A stretch of 64,000 bases of DNA from Ceratopteris richardii (GCA_020310875.1 CM035438.1:97568432-97632431), one strand, 5' to 3'. Numbered from the stretch's first letter, positions 1 through 12,313 are shown. Translations and numbers: made by a program. The notes: generated from the sequence alone by a model not told the origin.

Positions 1-1225
1 GAGCAGCTTTAAGAATTCAGCACTTGAGACTGTCCTCAACCAGCAATTTGTTGTACAAATAGGCGTATTTAGTTCTTTGCCTATGCTTCTTGAAAACTCT
101 TTGGAACTGGGCTTCACCTATGCCACCGGGAATTTCCTCATCATGCAGATGCAGCTTTGTTCTGTTTTCTATACCTTCTCTTTGGGAACGAAAGCATATT
201 ACTTTGGCACGACCCTTCTCCATGGAGGAGCGATTTACAAAGCTAGCGGACGCAGTTTTGTGGTGAAGAGGGAGCAATTTATCACAATCTTCCAGCAGCA
301 TTCTCGAAGTCACTTTATCAAAGGGATAGAACTTATAATCCTCCTAATTACTCATGAAATTTACAGCAAGATATCCAGGAACAGCACAGTGTACATTACA
401 ATGACGATCGCTTATTGGTTCCTTGCGTTCACATGGCTCCTAGCACCATTCATTTTCAATCCATCAGGATTTGATTGGTTGCAGACCGTCTACGATTATG
501 AAAACTTCCAAGAGTGGCTATGGCGCCGAGGAGGAGCTTCATCGACGGCAGAGGAAAGTTGGGAAGTATGGTGGAATGAGCAGCAGGAGTATATACACCA
601 CACTAGCATCTGGGGAAAGATGGCAGAGGTCGTAGTAAGCATAAGATTCTTTCTGATACACTACGGAACGGTGTACAGGCTAAAGATTGCCGCCCATAAC
701 AAGAGCATATTGGTGTATTTGGTATCATGGACGTTTATAGTAGTATCGATCGTCGTGTACATTGTCGTGGCAAGGGCGAAGGAGAACTATGGGAAAAGAA
801 AGTACAGTTATTACAGGACAATACAATGCTGTGTGATACTGTTCGTCTGTTTCGTAATTGGGCTGCTTGTAGGGCTTACTGAATTTCAATTTGCAGATTT
901 ATTCATAAGCATATTAGGGTTTCTGCCAACAGGTTGGGGCATCCTGTGCATGGCCGCTGTGGCGAAGCCCCAGCTGGAACGGTATAATCGTGTTTGGGGT
1001 GTGGTGGTAGACGTAGCGCGCCTCTATGAGATGGCGATCGGGATAATTGTGTTGGTCCCCGTCGGCATCTTATCATGGTTTCCTGGTTTCCAGCACATGC
1101 AAACTCGTATCCTTTTCAATCAGGCGTTCAGTAGGGGTCTCCAAATTTCCAGGCTCTTCACAGGCAAAAAGGTCACGAAACGGACCTTCCTGCGTGATCT
1201 GGCCAGCAGGCGCAAGATCGCATGA
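1..1225 (+). CDS. Callose synthase (1,3-beta-glucan synthase), C-terminal exon, 5' truncated by the window edge
   Basis: Callose synthases are large plasma-membrane or cell-plate enzymes that polymerise UDP-glucose into 1,3-beta-glucan. The reading frame is open from base 2 and stops at TGA 1223-1225, so the first ATG (77) is internal. It gives about 407 residues of the glucan synthase domain end and the C-terminal membrane region. Family landmarks seen are ALET, QIGVF, MQLCSVFYTFSLGT, YFGTTLLHGGA, SRSHFIKG, LFAP-like LLAPFIFNPSGF with a following tryptophan, the ESWEVWW block, LRFF-like IRFFLIHYG, FLPTGWGIL, ARLYE and the terminal TRILFNQAFSRGLQIS. Several strongly hydrophobic stretches match the multi-helix C-terminal region of the family. 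No intron is needed over about 1.2 kb. This is the only clearly intact host gene piece in the window. Subfamily cannot be assigned from this part. Confidence 0.93.
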   Translation, partial: SSFKNSALETVLNQQFVVQIGVFSSLPMLLENSLELGFTYATGNFLIMQMQLCSVFYTFSLGTKAYYFGTTLLHGGAIYKASGRSFVVKREQFITIFQQHSRSHFIKGIELIILLITHEIYSKISRNSTVYITMTIAYWFLAFTWLLAPFIFNPSGFDWLQTVYDYENFQEWLWRRGGASSTAEESWEVWWNEQQEYIHHTSIWGKMAEVVVSIRFFLIHYGTVYRLKIAAHNKSILVYLVSWTFIVVSIVVYIVVARAKENYGKRKYSYYRTIQCCVILFVCFVIGLLVGLTEFQFADLFISILGFLPTGWGILCMAAVAKPQLERYNRVWGVVVDVARLYEMAIGIIVLVPVGILSWFPGFQHMQTRILFNQAFSRGLQISRLFTGKKVTKRTFLRDLASRRKIA

Positions 1226-1998
1226 TGAGCATGAGTACGACGACGACGATGATCATAATGACGGTAAGACGAATGCAACGGATCAAACAGATCTCTGAAG
1301 AAGGCAAGGATCAATACCAAGGAAGTTGATTTCTTTTTCTTTCCAACTCAGAAAACAAAATGTATTAAAGAGAGAAAATGTACAAGAAAATTTGTCAACT
1401 TTCCTTCAAGTTTGTCACAGTCCACTTTCCTTCAAGTTTGTCACATTGAATAACAATGATCATCCCCTAACTAGGATGGGCTAACTCCATGGTTCTTGGT
1501 TCTTCTACCCAGGATCTCTATGATTTCTTCCCCCCTTTTTTTATGGCTGTAATAGTGATCCATCAGTGGGTTATGTTTAGCAGAAAATGTTGATAAGACA
1601 TTCACATTAATGGTTTGCCTCCTTTCAATGAAAGCAGAGACTATCAGTGGGTTCACACAGAGTGGCGGCACATTTCTGTCATCCACTTGTATGAACTTTA
1701 TTGGAAACAAAAAACTTTTTTCTTGTTCCGGTTCCACAAAATTTAGGACGGCCTCATCCTCTCGGAACAAGAGGTTGCCGGACTGACAATCAATGCTCAT
1801 TGGTGAAATTGCTCGTCCAACCAATAAAAAAGCTTTAAACACCTTATTTTTAAACTATCCACCGCTCTATGTAAACAACACACTGGCGCTCTATGCTTCT
1901 CAATGTCATCTCAACTACTGTCCATCTATCACCTTTCCATGCACTCTCTCTATGTCGAGATCTATTTACACAAGCCATCCATGTACATACTTCTGCCT
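1226..1998. other. Downstream flank of the callose synthase gene
   Basis: This holds the presumed 3' UTR and spacer. A near-exact 20-bp direct repeat (CTTTCCTTCAAGTTTGTCAC) occurs twice, near 1399 and 1427. Apart from one unassigned minus-strand ORF I see no gene. Confidence 0.4.
1471..1842 (-). CDS. Unrecognised 123-codon ORF
   Basis: An open minus-strand frame encodes a mixed-composition peptide with no motif I recognise, no signal peptide and no membrane segment. It overlaps the 3' flank of the callose synthase gene in antisense. It is not low-complexity, so it could be a fragment of a decayed gene or transposon, but there is no supporting context. Probably chance or relic. Confidence 0.15.
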   Translation of the reverse strand: MFKAFLLVGRAISPMSIDCQSGNLLFREDEAVLNFVEPEQEKSFLFPIKFIQVDDRNVPPLCVNPLIVSAFIERRQTINVNVLSTFSAKHNPLMDHYYSHKKRGEEIIEILGRRTKNHGVSPS

Positions 1999-2043
1999 CT
2001 CTCTCTCTCTCTCTCCCTCCCTGTCTTTGCATCTTGTTTGTGC

Positions 2044-2084
<41 letters not shown>

Positions 2085-2085
2085 C
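1999..2085. repeat. (CT)n microsatellite
   Basis: Two runs of CT dinucleotides (about 2000-2022 and 2045-2079) are separated by a short unique spacer. The overlapping Ser/Leu-rich and Arg/Glu-rich ORFs on both strands are artefacts of this tract. Confidence 0.95.
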
Positions 2086-2117
2086 TTTCAAGAGAAACGA
2101 GATAAAGAAGAGAGCTC

Positions 2118-3850
2118 TCACACACTCACACACAAAGAGAGGAGCACACACTGATTGAGGCCTTTGAATATGCTTAGCTTGACACCATCCAATGGCTTAG
2201 TCAATATATCTGCACATTGAAGATTAGTAGATATGTAGGACAATTGAATGTCCTTGCTCATCAACTTCTCTCTTACATAGTGATAGTGGACTTCAATATG
2301 CTTTGTTCTAGCATGGTAAAATGGATTAGCTACTAAGTGAAGTGAGCTAGTATTATCACCAAAGATGTGAGGAGGTAAGGTATGTAACCAAAATCTGAGT
2401 ATAAACATTTCAAACACCATTGCTTCTTGTGTTGCATTGGCCAATCCTCTGTATTCAACCTTAGTAGATGATAGAGCCATAGTTGGTTGCTTCTTTGATG
2501 ACCATGAAATTAAATTTGAACCTGCAAAAGACAAATATCGTGATGTACTCTTCCTATCATCCTTTGATCCTGCCCAATCTGAATCTGAGTAGAGTTTGAG
2601 ATCAATTTCTGATGTGAAGGGGTAGAAAAGCCCTTCATTGATGGAACCCTTTAAGTATTTGAGCACTCTCTTGGCTGCTTCCATGTGTGGCTTCCTTGGC
2701 TTGTACATGAACTGACCGAGTATGCTAACACTATAGCATATGTCCACTCTTGTGAGAGTTTCATAGTTGAAACTTCCTACCAAGCTTTGATAGCTTGAGG
2801 TATCTTCAATAGGTTCTCCTTCATAAGCACTTAGCTTATGATTCAACTCCATGGGTGTACTTGCACACTTTGTATTCTCCCTTTTAAACTTAGAAAGCAT
2901 GTCATGTACATACTTCCTTTGAGTGATATAGATACCAAAATCTGTATAGATAAGTTCAAGTCCAAGAAAGTACGTGAGAGGTCCAAGATCACTGATCTTG
3001 AATTCATCCTTCATTTTAGCCTTTACCTATAATTCCATTGATATCATTGCCTATAATTATAATATCATCGACATATACACGGAGATATATAACCTTTGAT
3101 CCATTCCTCTTGATGAATAATGATATATCTGCTTTACTAGCTTTAAAACCTTGGTCCTGGAAGTAGGTCACTAACCTGTGATTCCAAGATCTTGGAGCTT
3201 GCTTCAAACATACAAAGCCTTATTCAATTTGCACACATAATTGGGATGATGTGCATCTTCATAACCAGGTGGTTGTGCCATATAAACTTCTTCTCAAATC
3301 CATCCATTGAGAAATGCATTTTTTACATCTAGTTGATATAGCTTCCAATTTCTAGATGCAGCAATGCTAACAAGTACTCTAATAGTAGGCATTTTAGCAA
3401 CAGGTGACAATGTCTCTTCATAGTCTATCCCATGGGTTTGAGCAAACCCCTTGGCTATTAACCTTGCCTTGTATCTATTAATAATAGCCTTTCTTGTTGA
3501 AAGGTTATCTATGAGCTTTTCCAAATTGACAAGCTCCACACTTGTATATCATATGTTGTTTTGTGATGTTGGGCAATCCAAGTTCACTTTGATCCCTGCA
3601 ACTTTATTTCAAGGTTCTCTCACCGATGCGAGCAAGCCTTTTATGCCATACCTCCAATTTAGAGAGTGTTTGAGATCCATAGCTTAACAGTGCTATGTTC
3701 TTGGTGTCTTCCACTTCAAAGGTGAAGAGTCTTTCTCTCTTCTCCTTTGGCAATCCTTCTAAATCCTTGCTTGGGGCCTTCTACATATGCTCCATGTCTT
3801 GTAAACCTAACCTGCAATCCTTTCTCCACAATTTGTTCCTTCTTAACTAA
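2118..3850 (-). pseudogene. Ty1/copia pol fragment lacking the integrase core
   Basis: Read from 3850 down to 2118 the order is GAG-pre-integrase remnant (QIVEKGLQVRFT-like, broken by stops), then directly reverse transcriptase ([38 protein letters not shown], the YVDD box in RVYVDDIIIIG) and RNase H (LYSDSDWAGSKDDRKST, ARTKHIEVHYHYVREKL, ADILTKPLDG). The DDE integrase core between the first two is absent, so an internal deletion took place. Frames are split into at least three ORFs (3294-3539, 3016-3207, 2118-3014). It is related to Copia-1 at the protein level. No LTR was recognised on either side. Confidence 0.88.
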
Positions 3851-4314
3851 CAGCCATTAATATGAAGGATCATAATTTTGTAACTTCTAGTTTTTTTAGG
3901 TGGGAAGAACGTATAAACTTCCATTTATTTTCTTATAAAATTTGAAACTTTTTTTATTTATGGAGGAAATGATTAACCCCCATTCAGAGCAAAGGATCTA
4001 GAAGAATGCATATGGAAGAACTAGGACCTCAATCATGCATGCTTCTCATGCACAAACATACTCCTATTTATACAAAACAAATCAATCATTTTACTTGAGT
4101 TTCAAATTCAAATAGTCCTATCATTCCTTCACCTCATTCATAATGATTGAAAAAAAAAACCTCAAGCCAATGTATTTCTACTCAAGTCAAATATTTTTCA
4201 CTTTTCAATTTGAGATAATCTTTAGCCAAATTTTAAATTTGAAAATGAATTCAAAATATGCAATGAAATGAAGAAGAAATTCCATAAAAGAAATTAAAAA
4301 TAAAAATCACATGA
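3851..4314. other. AT-rich spacer, no gene seen
   Basis: AT-rich sequence between two decayed retroelements. I see no coding signal, terminal repeat or RNA gene. Confidence 0.4.
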
Positions 4315-6600
4315 TCATAATAGTTCATCTTCAAACGTGTTTTTGTCCATCTCGTACTCATCGACAATCCATTTCTTAAAGAGTTTCACTCTCTTAACTA
4401 CAATCAAATTATTTAGTGGCATTCCATCTAATTCACATAAAGCATAAGTTTCATTACCATGCACTTTCAAAAAAACATAAGGTTCAAACCATCTATGTTT
4501 CAATTTTCTTCTCACATCATATTGAGAATAAAAAGTACTATCATGCATGAAAACCCAATTGTTGGGAGATTCTTTAGTTGAAAGGGTCTTGAGTGTTTTT
4601 AGGAGAAAAATGGAGAAGAAGAAGAAACACAAGTTGCATCAGAATCCTCTATGCCTTGATTAGCATAAAAGATTAGAACAGCTTTGTTTAGAATGAGACA
4701 AAATATTCTCTATGCATAAACCTTTAAGGAAAAAGAAGTACACACAAGTACAACAAAATACATCAATTATTTGTGCAATCACCCTGTGTGTCATTCCTTC
4801 ACCTTGTCTAGTAGCTTGCCATTGTGAACTCCTTAGACTCAAGCTTCCAATAAGGTTGGTGATATCATCATACCACCCTTGCCCCTTGAGCTATGAATAG
4901 CTCACCATCAAGGAATTTCTCCTCTACTCCAATGGCCTTATTCTTTAGGCTAACCGGAGACATATGGTCAGCCATAATATTTTCTTTGCCCGTTCTATGC
5001 ACTACAATGAACTCAAATTCTTGAAACAATAGAATCCACCTCCATACTCTACCTATTGCTTTTGGCTAGTTTAATAGATACCCTAAGGAATGGTGATCCG
5101 TATTTATGATGAATTTTACCCCTAAGAGGTAATTGTAGAATTTTTGGACAAAAAACACCATTGCCAAGGCTTCCCTCTCGATGGTACTATAGTTCTTCTT
5201 GGCCTTGGTCAGAATCCAACTTTTATACTGAATGGGTTGGTCCAAACCTACATGGAGATGGAAAAATTTAGGCCAATCAGGTGTGACAAGGATTAGTGTG
5301 GCCACCAACTTGAATCTTAGAACCTCATAATCCATTTCCTCTTTTTCATCCCACTTTAATGGGATGTCCTTACCTATGAGCCTAGCCACTGGTCTAGCTA
5401 TGTCTACATATATCTTAACGAATCTTTTGTGGTAACAAGTATGACCCAAAAAACTTTGTATTTCTTTTGGTCTCCTAGGCTTGAGTAGCTTTAACATGGC
5501 TATGATTTTATCCGGATCAAGGCCCATACCTTTGGTAGACACCACATGTTCAAGAAGGGTACCTTCTGTCACTAGAAAGTGACATTTGGATTCAACGTCA
5601 ATTTTGTTTCCCTACATCTATTAAGACGTGTCAAAATTGGACCAAATGATCATCTAAGTAGTCCATATGATTACCAATGCAAGTGCTTCAGAAGGAGAAA
5701 AAGTCCTCCATGAAGATCCGGAGCCTCCAAAAGCAAAGTTCTGAAAATAAGGTTCACGATTCTATTGAAAGTTGCTAGGGCATTCCTGAGTCCAAAAGTC
5801 ATTTTAACATAAACATATCTCCCACATGACATGATGAAGGTAGTATTGTCCTCATCTTTAGGATGGATAGATATCTAGTTATACCCACTAGATCCATCCA
5901 TGAAGCTATATAGTGTATGCCTAGCTACTTCTTCTATACCCTATTCTATAGAGGGCATAACCTGAACCCACCCAAAAGTACTACCTTGTTAAGTGCATTG
6001 AAATCCACACATATCCTAATATTATTTGTATTCTTTTTGGGCATAGTGAACATGGGAGAAAGCCGCTCTGAATGCTCCATTGGAATAATACTTCCAACAT
6101 CATCCATTTTTTGGATCTCTTGGTAGACAATTTCAGCATAGTTCATGATTCAATCTTTATGTTTCCCCCTTAGCATTTTGACTCGTTCAATCAGTGGAAT
6201 CCTCTGTTCCTAAAAACTTGTAGGTACTCCTTCCAAATCCTTGTAATGCAATGAAAATACATCTACATAAAATTTCATAAAAGAAATTACCTTTGAAAGC
6301 ATCCTTGGATAGTTCCATAACCATGTGGTCACCAGTATAGGATGAGAATTATCCTTGCTACCTAACTAAATTTCTTTGAAAGGGTTCCTATCCACCAATG
6401 CATCTAGAAGTTCTTGTTCATCTTTAGGATCTTCCATTGCTATGTCCCACATTAGTATTATGGTCATATGCAGGAGCACTTTAGATGTCAATTTGTTCTT
6501 CCCTTTCTTGTATTTATCGTGCAAGAATTTCATGAATTGGAAAAGATGTTTTTTCACTGGATTGCGTTACCTTGTAGGTAGTTTCCTTCTTGGTATTTGA
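4315..6600 (-). pseudogene. Gypsy-B: decayed Ty3/gypsy pol, minus strand
   Basis: Read on the minus strand, RT fragments lie near 6146-5946 (TMPKKN, ICVDFNALNK), a palm remnant near 5900-5640 (DGSSGYNQI-like and FGLRNALATF-like), then RT end and RNase H at 5572-5066 (FLGHTCYHKRFVKIY, TPDWPKFFHLHV, STIEREALAMVF, NTDHHSLGYLLN) running to about 4880 (HRTGKENIMADH). The sequence then jumps to an integrase C-terminal-like segment at 4632-4315 (KHRWFEPYVFLKVHGNETY). The catalytic integrase core is missing. The element is interrupted further upstream by Copia-1. ORF 6557-6366 lies in the expected 5' direction but is not recognised. Multiple frameshifts and stops make it inactive. Confidence 0.85.
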
Positions 6601-6813
6601 ATCAGCTTCACCTATGTTACAATTAAAAGATGTTTTCTTCCCTCCTCTATGGCTTTTCACAGCTTCACCCAATCTAGCAACTTGTATGTTCTCCTTTCTT
6701 CTTCATAAATGTTTGTGACTTGTCTCACCTAAGAAAAACTACATAGCAAGAAAATGAATTACCTACTTGCAGCCTGGCCAAAATTTCCTCTTCCTCATCC
6801 ATATTCAATTATG

Positions 6814-6818
6814 GGTTG
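6814..6818. repeat. Target-site duplication GGTTG, left copy
   Basis: GGTTG directly precedes the TG of the 5' LTR of Copia-1 and is repeated at 13391-13395 directly after the CA of the 3' LTR. Confidence 0.95.
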
Positions 6819-6981
6819 TGTTGGAGAAACAATCACTAATTGGACATACATTTGAAGATCAAAACTTTAGAATAAAACTACATGCCTATGTGAAGGGACA
6901 AATTCACAAGTGTATTATATTTGTAAAGTTAGTTCACTTTAGTTCTAGAAGTTTTTTAAAAATCACGAGAATAAGAAAATC

Positions 6982-6989
6982 TATATAAG
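6982..6989 (+). promoter_or_regulatory. TATA-like box of the Copia-1 LTR
   Basis: TATATAAG lies about 165 bp into the LTR, a sensible place for the U3 promoter. The same string is in the 3' LTR at 12485-12492. Confidence 0.5.
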
Positions 6990-7231
6990 TTAGTTTGTAT
7001 CAACTGACGCGATGAGAGAGAAGGAGAGAAAGACAATGAGAAAGTGAGTTAGTACCCATTTTGTATGACTGAGAATAGTCGGGCTTCTCTGCGTGAGAAA
7101 GCACATGTGCATTCCTGAGTTTTCATAGTTATGGAAAGAGTTTATTAAACTTCTGTGTATAAGGTTTCTTCTTCCATCTCCAGTGTTTGTCTTGTGTGAA
7201 ATGATTTCAAGAGTTGAAGTTTTCCAAGCAA

Positions 7232-7514
7232 GTCGATGCCTAGCATCGAGTTTGTGTTGATAAGTCTGTGTTTTATTTTTTGAGTTCTAACTCCTGCTAA
7301 ATCTTCTTGAAAAGATGATGTTTGTGAAGCAACTCGATGCCTGGCATCGAGTTTCAGCATAAAGTCGATGCTTGGCATCGACTTCCCACATAAAAGTGGT
7401 CTTGTTCATGTGTGTGTTCAAGGGGGTAATTTTGGTGCTGAAAAAGTGGCTGAAAAAGTTCAAAGTCGATGCCCGGTATCGACTTTTGGTTGCAAGTCGA
7501 TGCTAAGCATTGAA
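7232..7514 (+). repeat. Five 19-bp palindromes in the Copia-1 5' LTR
   Basis: Copies of GTCGATGCCTGGCATCGAC or close variants start at 7232, 7333, 7364, 7465 and 7496. Spacing is 101, 31, 101 and 31 bp, so pairs 31 bp apart recur every 132 bp. The 12-nt gap in the last pair (TTTTGGTTGCAA) resembles a gap in the intron array near 57335. Variants differ mainly by C/T or G/A. Confidence 0.93.
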
Positions 7515-7889
7515 TTTTTATTTTTAGATAGCGAAATTTACTAAAACAGGCAAAATTTCTAGTTTTGGAAGGTCATACAGGGTCATCTTGTGAAGGCCAT
7601 AACTTGAATTCTAGAGATCTGTTTCAAGCATATGATAGCTTGTTGGAAAGCTCTACGCCTCTAGTTCTATCCACTAAAAGATCATGGAGAAATATTATTT
7701 GAGCTAAGAGAAATTAGCAAAATACTGAAGGTATGTCATTTTCAGTGACTAGGAATTTCTGTAGAAGCAAAGTTCTCACTTTAGGCTATCATTTCTCAAA
7801 GTTTGGAGTGGCAATGAGTTAATGGGGACCATAGAGGTGTTCTAGTGTCACATTAATTCATTTCTTGTGGTGTTTCATACATCAACAAG

Positions 7890-7901
7890 TGGTATCAGAG
7901 C
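7890..7901 (+). other. Primer-binding site, initiator tRNA-Met
   Basis: TGGTATCAGAGC is the classic complement of the 3' end of plant initiator tRNA-Met and lies 2 bp after the LTR end. Confidence 0.93.
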
Positions 7902-8098
7902 AGAAAGGTCCTAAAGAGAAGAAGGCGACAAAGGTACAAGAAGTTTTGAAAAGTTTTTCATTAAAGGTTGAAAGGTGAAGCATTTGAAGACACAAGGCAT
8001 CAAAAGGTTACTTCAAAAGTATCCTCATACACAAAGTACTCCAAAAGGTATTTTCCTTTATCCTTTAAGCTCATAGGTTGTAGCAGAAGGAAAGGAGT

Positions 8099-11000
8099 AT
8101 GGCAGATCATATCTCCATTGACAAACTAGACAGAGATAATTACCCGCATGGGTAATGAGAATGGAAGCCTTACTTATGAGTAAGGCTCATTGGTATATGT
8201 AGCAGGTGAAGAAGAAAAGCCAGTATTTGAAGATGAAAGCCGACCAAAGAAAGAAGAACTAGATGCTTTAAAGCATTGGTAGAAGAAGGATGCAAGTGCA
8301 AAAGCCTACATCTACAATACAATCTCAGATCATTTGCTACCACACATCAGAGGATTGGAATCATCTGAAGATATATGGAATGCATTGGAGTATCATTTTC
8401 AAAGTACTACCAAGGCAAGGAAAGCAAGTCTATGGTCAGAGTTTACTACATTCAAGAAGAAGCCAAGTCAAAGTATTAGTGATTATGTCACTAAGATGAA
8501 GGATCTAGCCGATAGTCTTGGATCCATAGATGAAGATGTTGAAGATCACAGATTGATTGCTCAAATACTTGTAGGATTGAGAGGGGATGAAAGGTGGAAA
8601 CCTTTTGTCTTATCAACAGAACTTTCATTAAATCATTATGTTCCAGATTTGAATCAATTGCTTGGTTTGATGCTCACATATGAGCAAGACTTAAAGGGAG
8701 ATGGAGATAAAGGACAAAGTTCTACGATGTACATGAAGAACAAGAAGAAAGGAGATAAAGGTAAAGCAAAGGATGAAGAGGAGTCGAGTTCTCAAGTTTA
8801 TTATGCAAGAGGTAGAGGCACAGGTAGAGGAAGACCAAGAGCCTTTGGAAGAGGTAGAGGTAATCAGAATAACAACAAGAAGGCTTGCTGGATCTGTGGA
8901 TTGAGTAATCATTTGGCTCATGACTGTTGGCACAACCAACAAGGATCAAACCAGAATCAAAACAACAATAGTAGAGGCCGAGGTGGAAGATATCAAAGTA
9001 ATTTTCAAAGAGGTAGACAAAGTCAAAGAGGAGGCTATGGTAGAGGTGGAGGAAGAAGTTGGGGACAGAATCAATCCTACAACACCACTTACTACAATTA
9101 TGAAAATGACACACAGAATGAAGGTCATACATCATTGATGATGAATTCAATCAGCACAACAGATAAAGAAGATCTAAAGGTATTTAACATTGACTATGGA
9201 TGTTCTAATCATTTGTCAGGAAACATAGAATTGATGTCAGAATTGGAAAAAGGCATTTCTAGTCATACAGTTCAAACAAGTGATAATACAAGACATAGTG
9301 TACATTCAATTGGAAAAGTGAAATGCAAGAGTGGAGCAGATTTGCTAACCAATGTTTTGTATGTTCCCACAATACCTAAAAACTTGATTAGTGTGGGACA
9401 GATAGTTGAAAAAGGTTTTCAAGTCAGGTTTACAAATGAAGGAGTATTTGTTGAAGATCCAGAGAATGGATATAATCAGATTGTCTCTGGTAAGAAAGAA
9501 GGTAGACTCTTTACTTTAAGAGTACAAGGGAACATTGGTCAAGCTTTGCTCACACATGGTGAAGGAGTGATTACAGAACTTGATCTTTGGCATAAGAGAT
9601 TAGGTCACTTCAATGAAAGAGGAATTAAAGCTATGGTTGGTAATCAGTCTGTACTAGGATTACCAAATGTGCAGAATCAACATATGGTTTATAAATGTGA
9701 AGCATGTCAAATGGGAAAAGCACACAGGTTACCATTTCAAAAGAAAGGATTCAAACATGATGGAGTACTTGAGCTCATTCATACAGATGTATGGGGACCA
9801 ACAAAAGAAGGATCTATCAGTGGCTCAAGGTACTATGTTCTTTTCATTGATGATGCTACAAGATGGATAACATTATATGTTTTGAAGGAAAGATCAGAAG
9901 TATTTGGAGCCTTCAAGCATTTTCATGCATATGCAGAGAGAGTCATAGGTCAAAAGCTTAAGAGATTGAGGTCTGATGGAGGGGGAGAATACTTCTCCCA
10001 AGAGTTCAATGATTATCTTTGGAATGCAGGTATTAAGAGAGAAATAACTTGCAGGGTATACACCACAACAAAATGGTGTAGCAGAAAGAAGGAACAGGAC
10101 TTTGGTTGAGTTTGCTAGAGCTATGCTGAAGGAGAAGAATTGTCCAAATTACCTTTGGGCAGAGGCTGTAAATACAGCTACATATCTTGTGAATAGATTA
10201 CCATGTGCAGCTCTAAATGGAATGACTCCATATGAAGCTTGGTGGGGTAAGAAACCAACACTAGATCATTGTAGAGTGTTTGGATCAATTGCATATGCTT
10301 ATGTGCCATCATAGCTTAGACATAAACTTGAACCAAAGGCAGAAAAATATGTGTTCATTGGTTATGATGAAAAGCAGATGGGTTATAGGTTGTGGAATCC
10401 TCTAAGCAAACAATTTCTTGTTTCTAGAGATGTTACATTTGATGAACAGAAAAGTTGGTATGAAGATCAAAGTCATACAACTAAATAATTTGAAGAAGAG
10501 TTAAGAAGATGTGAGAAAGGAAAATCAATTGTGCAGGAGATGAAGACTATATGCAAGCAAGTACATCCAGCAGTGGCTTAACAAGAAGGAATGAAGAAGC
10601 TCCTATATTTGATGAAGAGGTGTATCCAGACACTTATGAAGAATGTGAACCAAGAAGGTCAAGCAGGACTAGAAGACAACCAGAAAGGTATTCTTATGAT
10701 ACTTCTTACATAACTCAGAAGAACTATGCATATATGGTCAAAGATGATGAAGAACCTCAGAAATATGATGAAGCTAAAGGTAAGAAGCAATGGGAAGAAG
10801 CAATGAAGGAAGAGTTCAATGCACTGGAGGAGAAAAAGACATGGGAACTTGTTCCTAAACCAAATGGTAAGAAAGTAATTGGAAATAAATGGGTTTATAA
10901 AGTGAAGAAGCTTGCAGATGGAAGTATAGCCCGATACAAAGCTATATTGGTGGTGAAAGGCTATACCAAACCTATGGCATAGATTATGATGAGACATTCA

Positions 11001-12313
11001 GTCCTGTAGCTAAGATGTCAACTATAAGGACAATCATTGCTATTGCAGCTTCAAAAGGATGGACCCTAAGTCAATTGGATATAAAGAATGCATTCTTGAA
11101 TGGATGCATATCAGGTGAGGTATACATGGAACAACCTCAAGGGTTTATAGATTCCAGGTATCCAAATTTTGTTTGCAGGCTGAAAAGAGCATTGTATGGA
11201 TTGAAACAAGCTCCAAGAGCATGGGACTATAGACTGGTGAAGTATCTCAATGATCTTGGATATCAAAGTTCAAAAGTAGATCCAAGTGTACTCATCAAAA
11301 GAACAGAGGAAGGTACAATCTACATTTTTATTTATGTAGATGACATTATAATCACAGGTACTTCAGATGAAGGAATCAAGGAGGTAAAGAGATTACTTGA
11401 GAAAGAGTTCAAGATCACTGACCTAGGAAAGTTATCATACTTTCTTGGAATGGAAGTCACTTATACAGATCATGGCATATATGTATCACAAGAAAGGTAT
11501 CTTCTGAATCTATTGAAGAAGTTTGATATGGAAAATTGCAGAGAAGCTTCAACTCCACTTGAAGTTAATCACAAGCTCAGTAAATATGATGGTGCAGAAT
11601 ACAAAGATATGAGGAAGTATCAATCTCTTGTGGGTAGTTTGATTTATGCTACACTAACAAGACCTGATCTTAGTTATGCAGTGGGAGTTTTATCATAGTT
11701 CATGCATTGTCCAAAGGACCCACATTGGATTGCAGGTCAAAGAGTTCTCAGATATATCAAAGGAACTATAAAAGAAGGATTATATTATCCTTTTACATCA
11801 GATTTGAAGTTGAGAGCCTATAGTGACTCGGATTGGGCAGGTAACCAGGATGACAGAAGATCAACTCATGGCTACATGATATACATTGGTGATAAGCTTG
11901 TAAGTTGGTGTTCAAAGAAACAACATACAGTAGCATTATCATCAACTCAAGCTGAGTACAAAGGACTTGTGGAAGCAGCTAAGGAGGTCATATGGATGCA
12001 GACATTGTTCAAAAGCTTGGGCATTGATCAAGGTATACCTACAATACATGGAGATAATATGAGTTCACTTTATCTTGCAGCAAATCCAGTATTTCATGCA
12101 AGAACAAAACATATAGAGATACATTATCATTTCCTGAGAGAAAAGGTAATGGAGAAAGAGATTGAAGTGGAGCACATTTCTACTAAAGATCAGATAGCAG
12201 ACATAATGACAAAGAGCTTGGATGGTGTGAAGACCAGCAGATTCAAAAGCATGTCAGGAGTAAAAGAAAAAGAAGATGATATGAAGAAACAGAGAATGTT
12301 AATTAGTGATTGA
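8099..12313 (+). pseudogene. Copia-1 gag-pol polyprotein, interrupted
   Basis: The likely start is ATG 8099. In order: gag N-terminus (frameshifts near 8146 and 8196, TAG at 8280), gag with a CCHC knuckle (CWICGLSNHLAHDC), protease in which the usual D-S-G reads DYG (FNIDYGCSNHLSG), GAG-pre-integrase, integrase (IHTDVWGP, SDGGGEYF), a +1 frameshift near 10052, TAG near 10312, a frameshift near 10970, RT (QLDIKNAFLNG, YGLKQAPRAW, the YVDD box), TAG at 11696, and RNase H (YSDSDWAGNQDDRRST, STQAEYKG, ARTKHIEIHYHF). It stops just before the polypurine tract and 3' LTR. Domain order and length fit an ordinary plant copia element. Several stops (TAG) sit where relatives commonly have Gln. Confidence 0.93.

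Larger units (their letters stand above)
6819..7887 (+). repeat. Copia-1 5' LTR
   Basis: Starts TGTTGGAGAAAC, ends CATCAACA, 1,069 bp, and aligns over its full length with 12322-13390. It carries a TATA-like box and five copies of the GTCGATGCC palindrome. Confidence 0.96.

Noticed and set aside
1850-2158. Overlapping ORFs across the CT microsatellite
   Set aside because: Ser/Leu and Arg/Glu runs on both strands come from the dinucleotide repeat.
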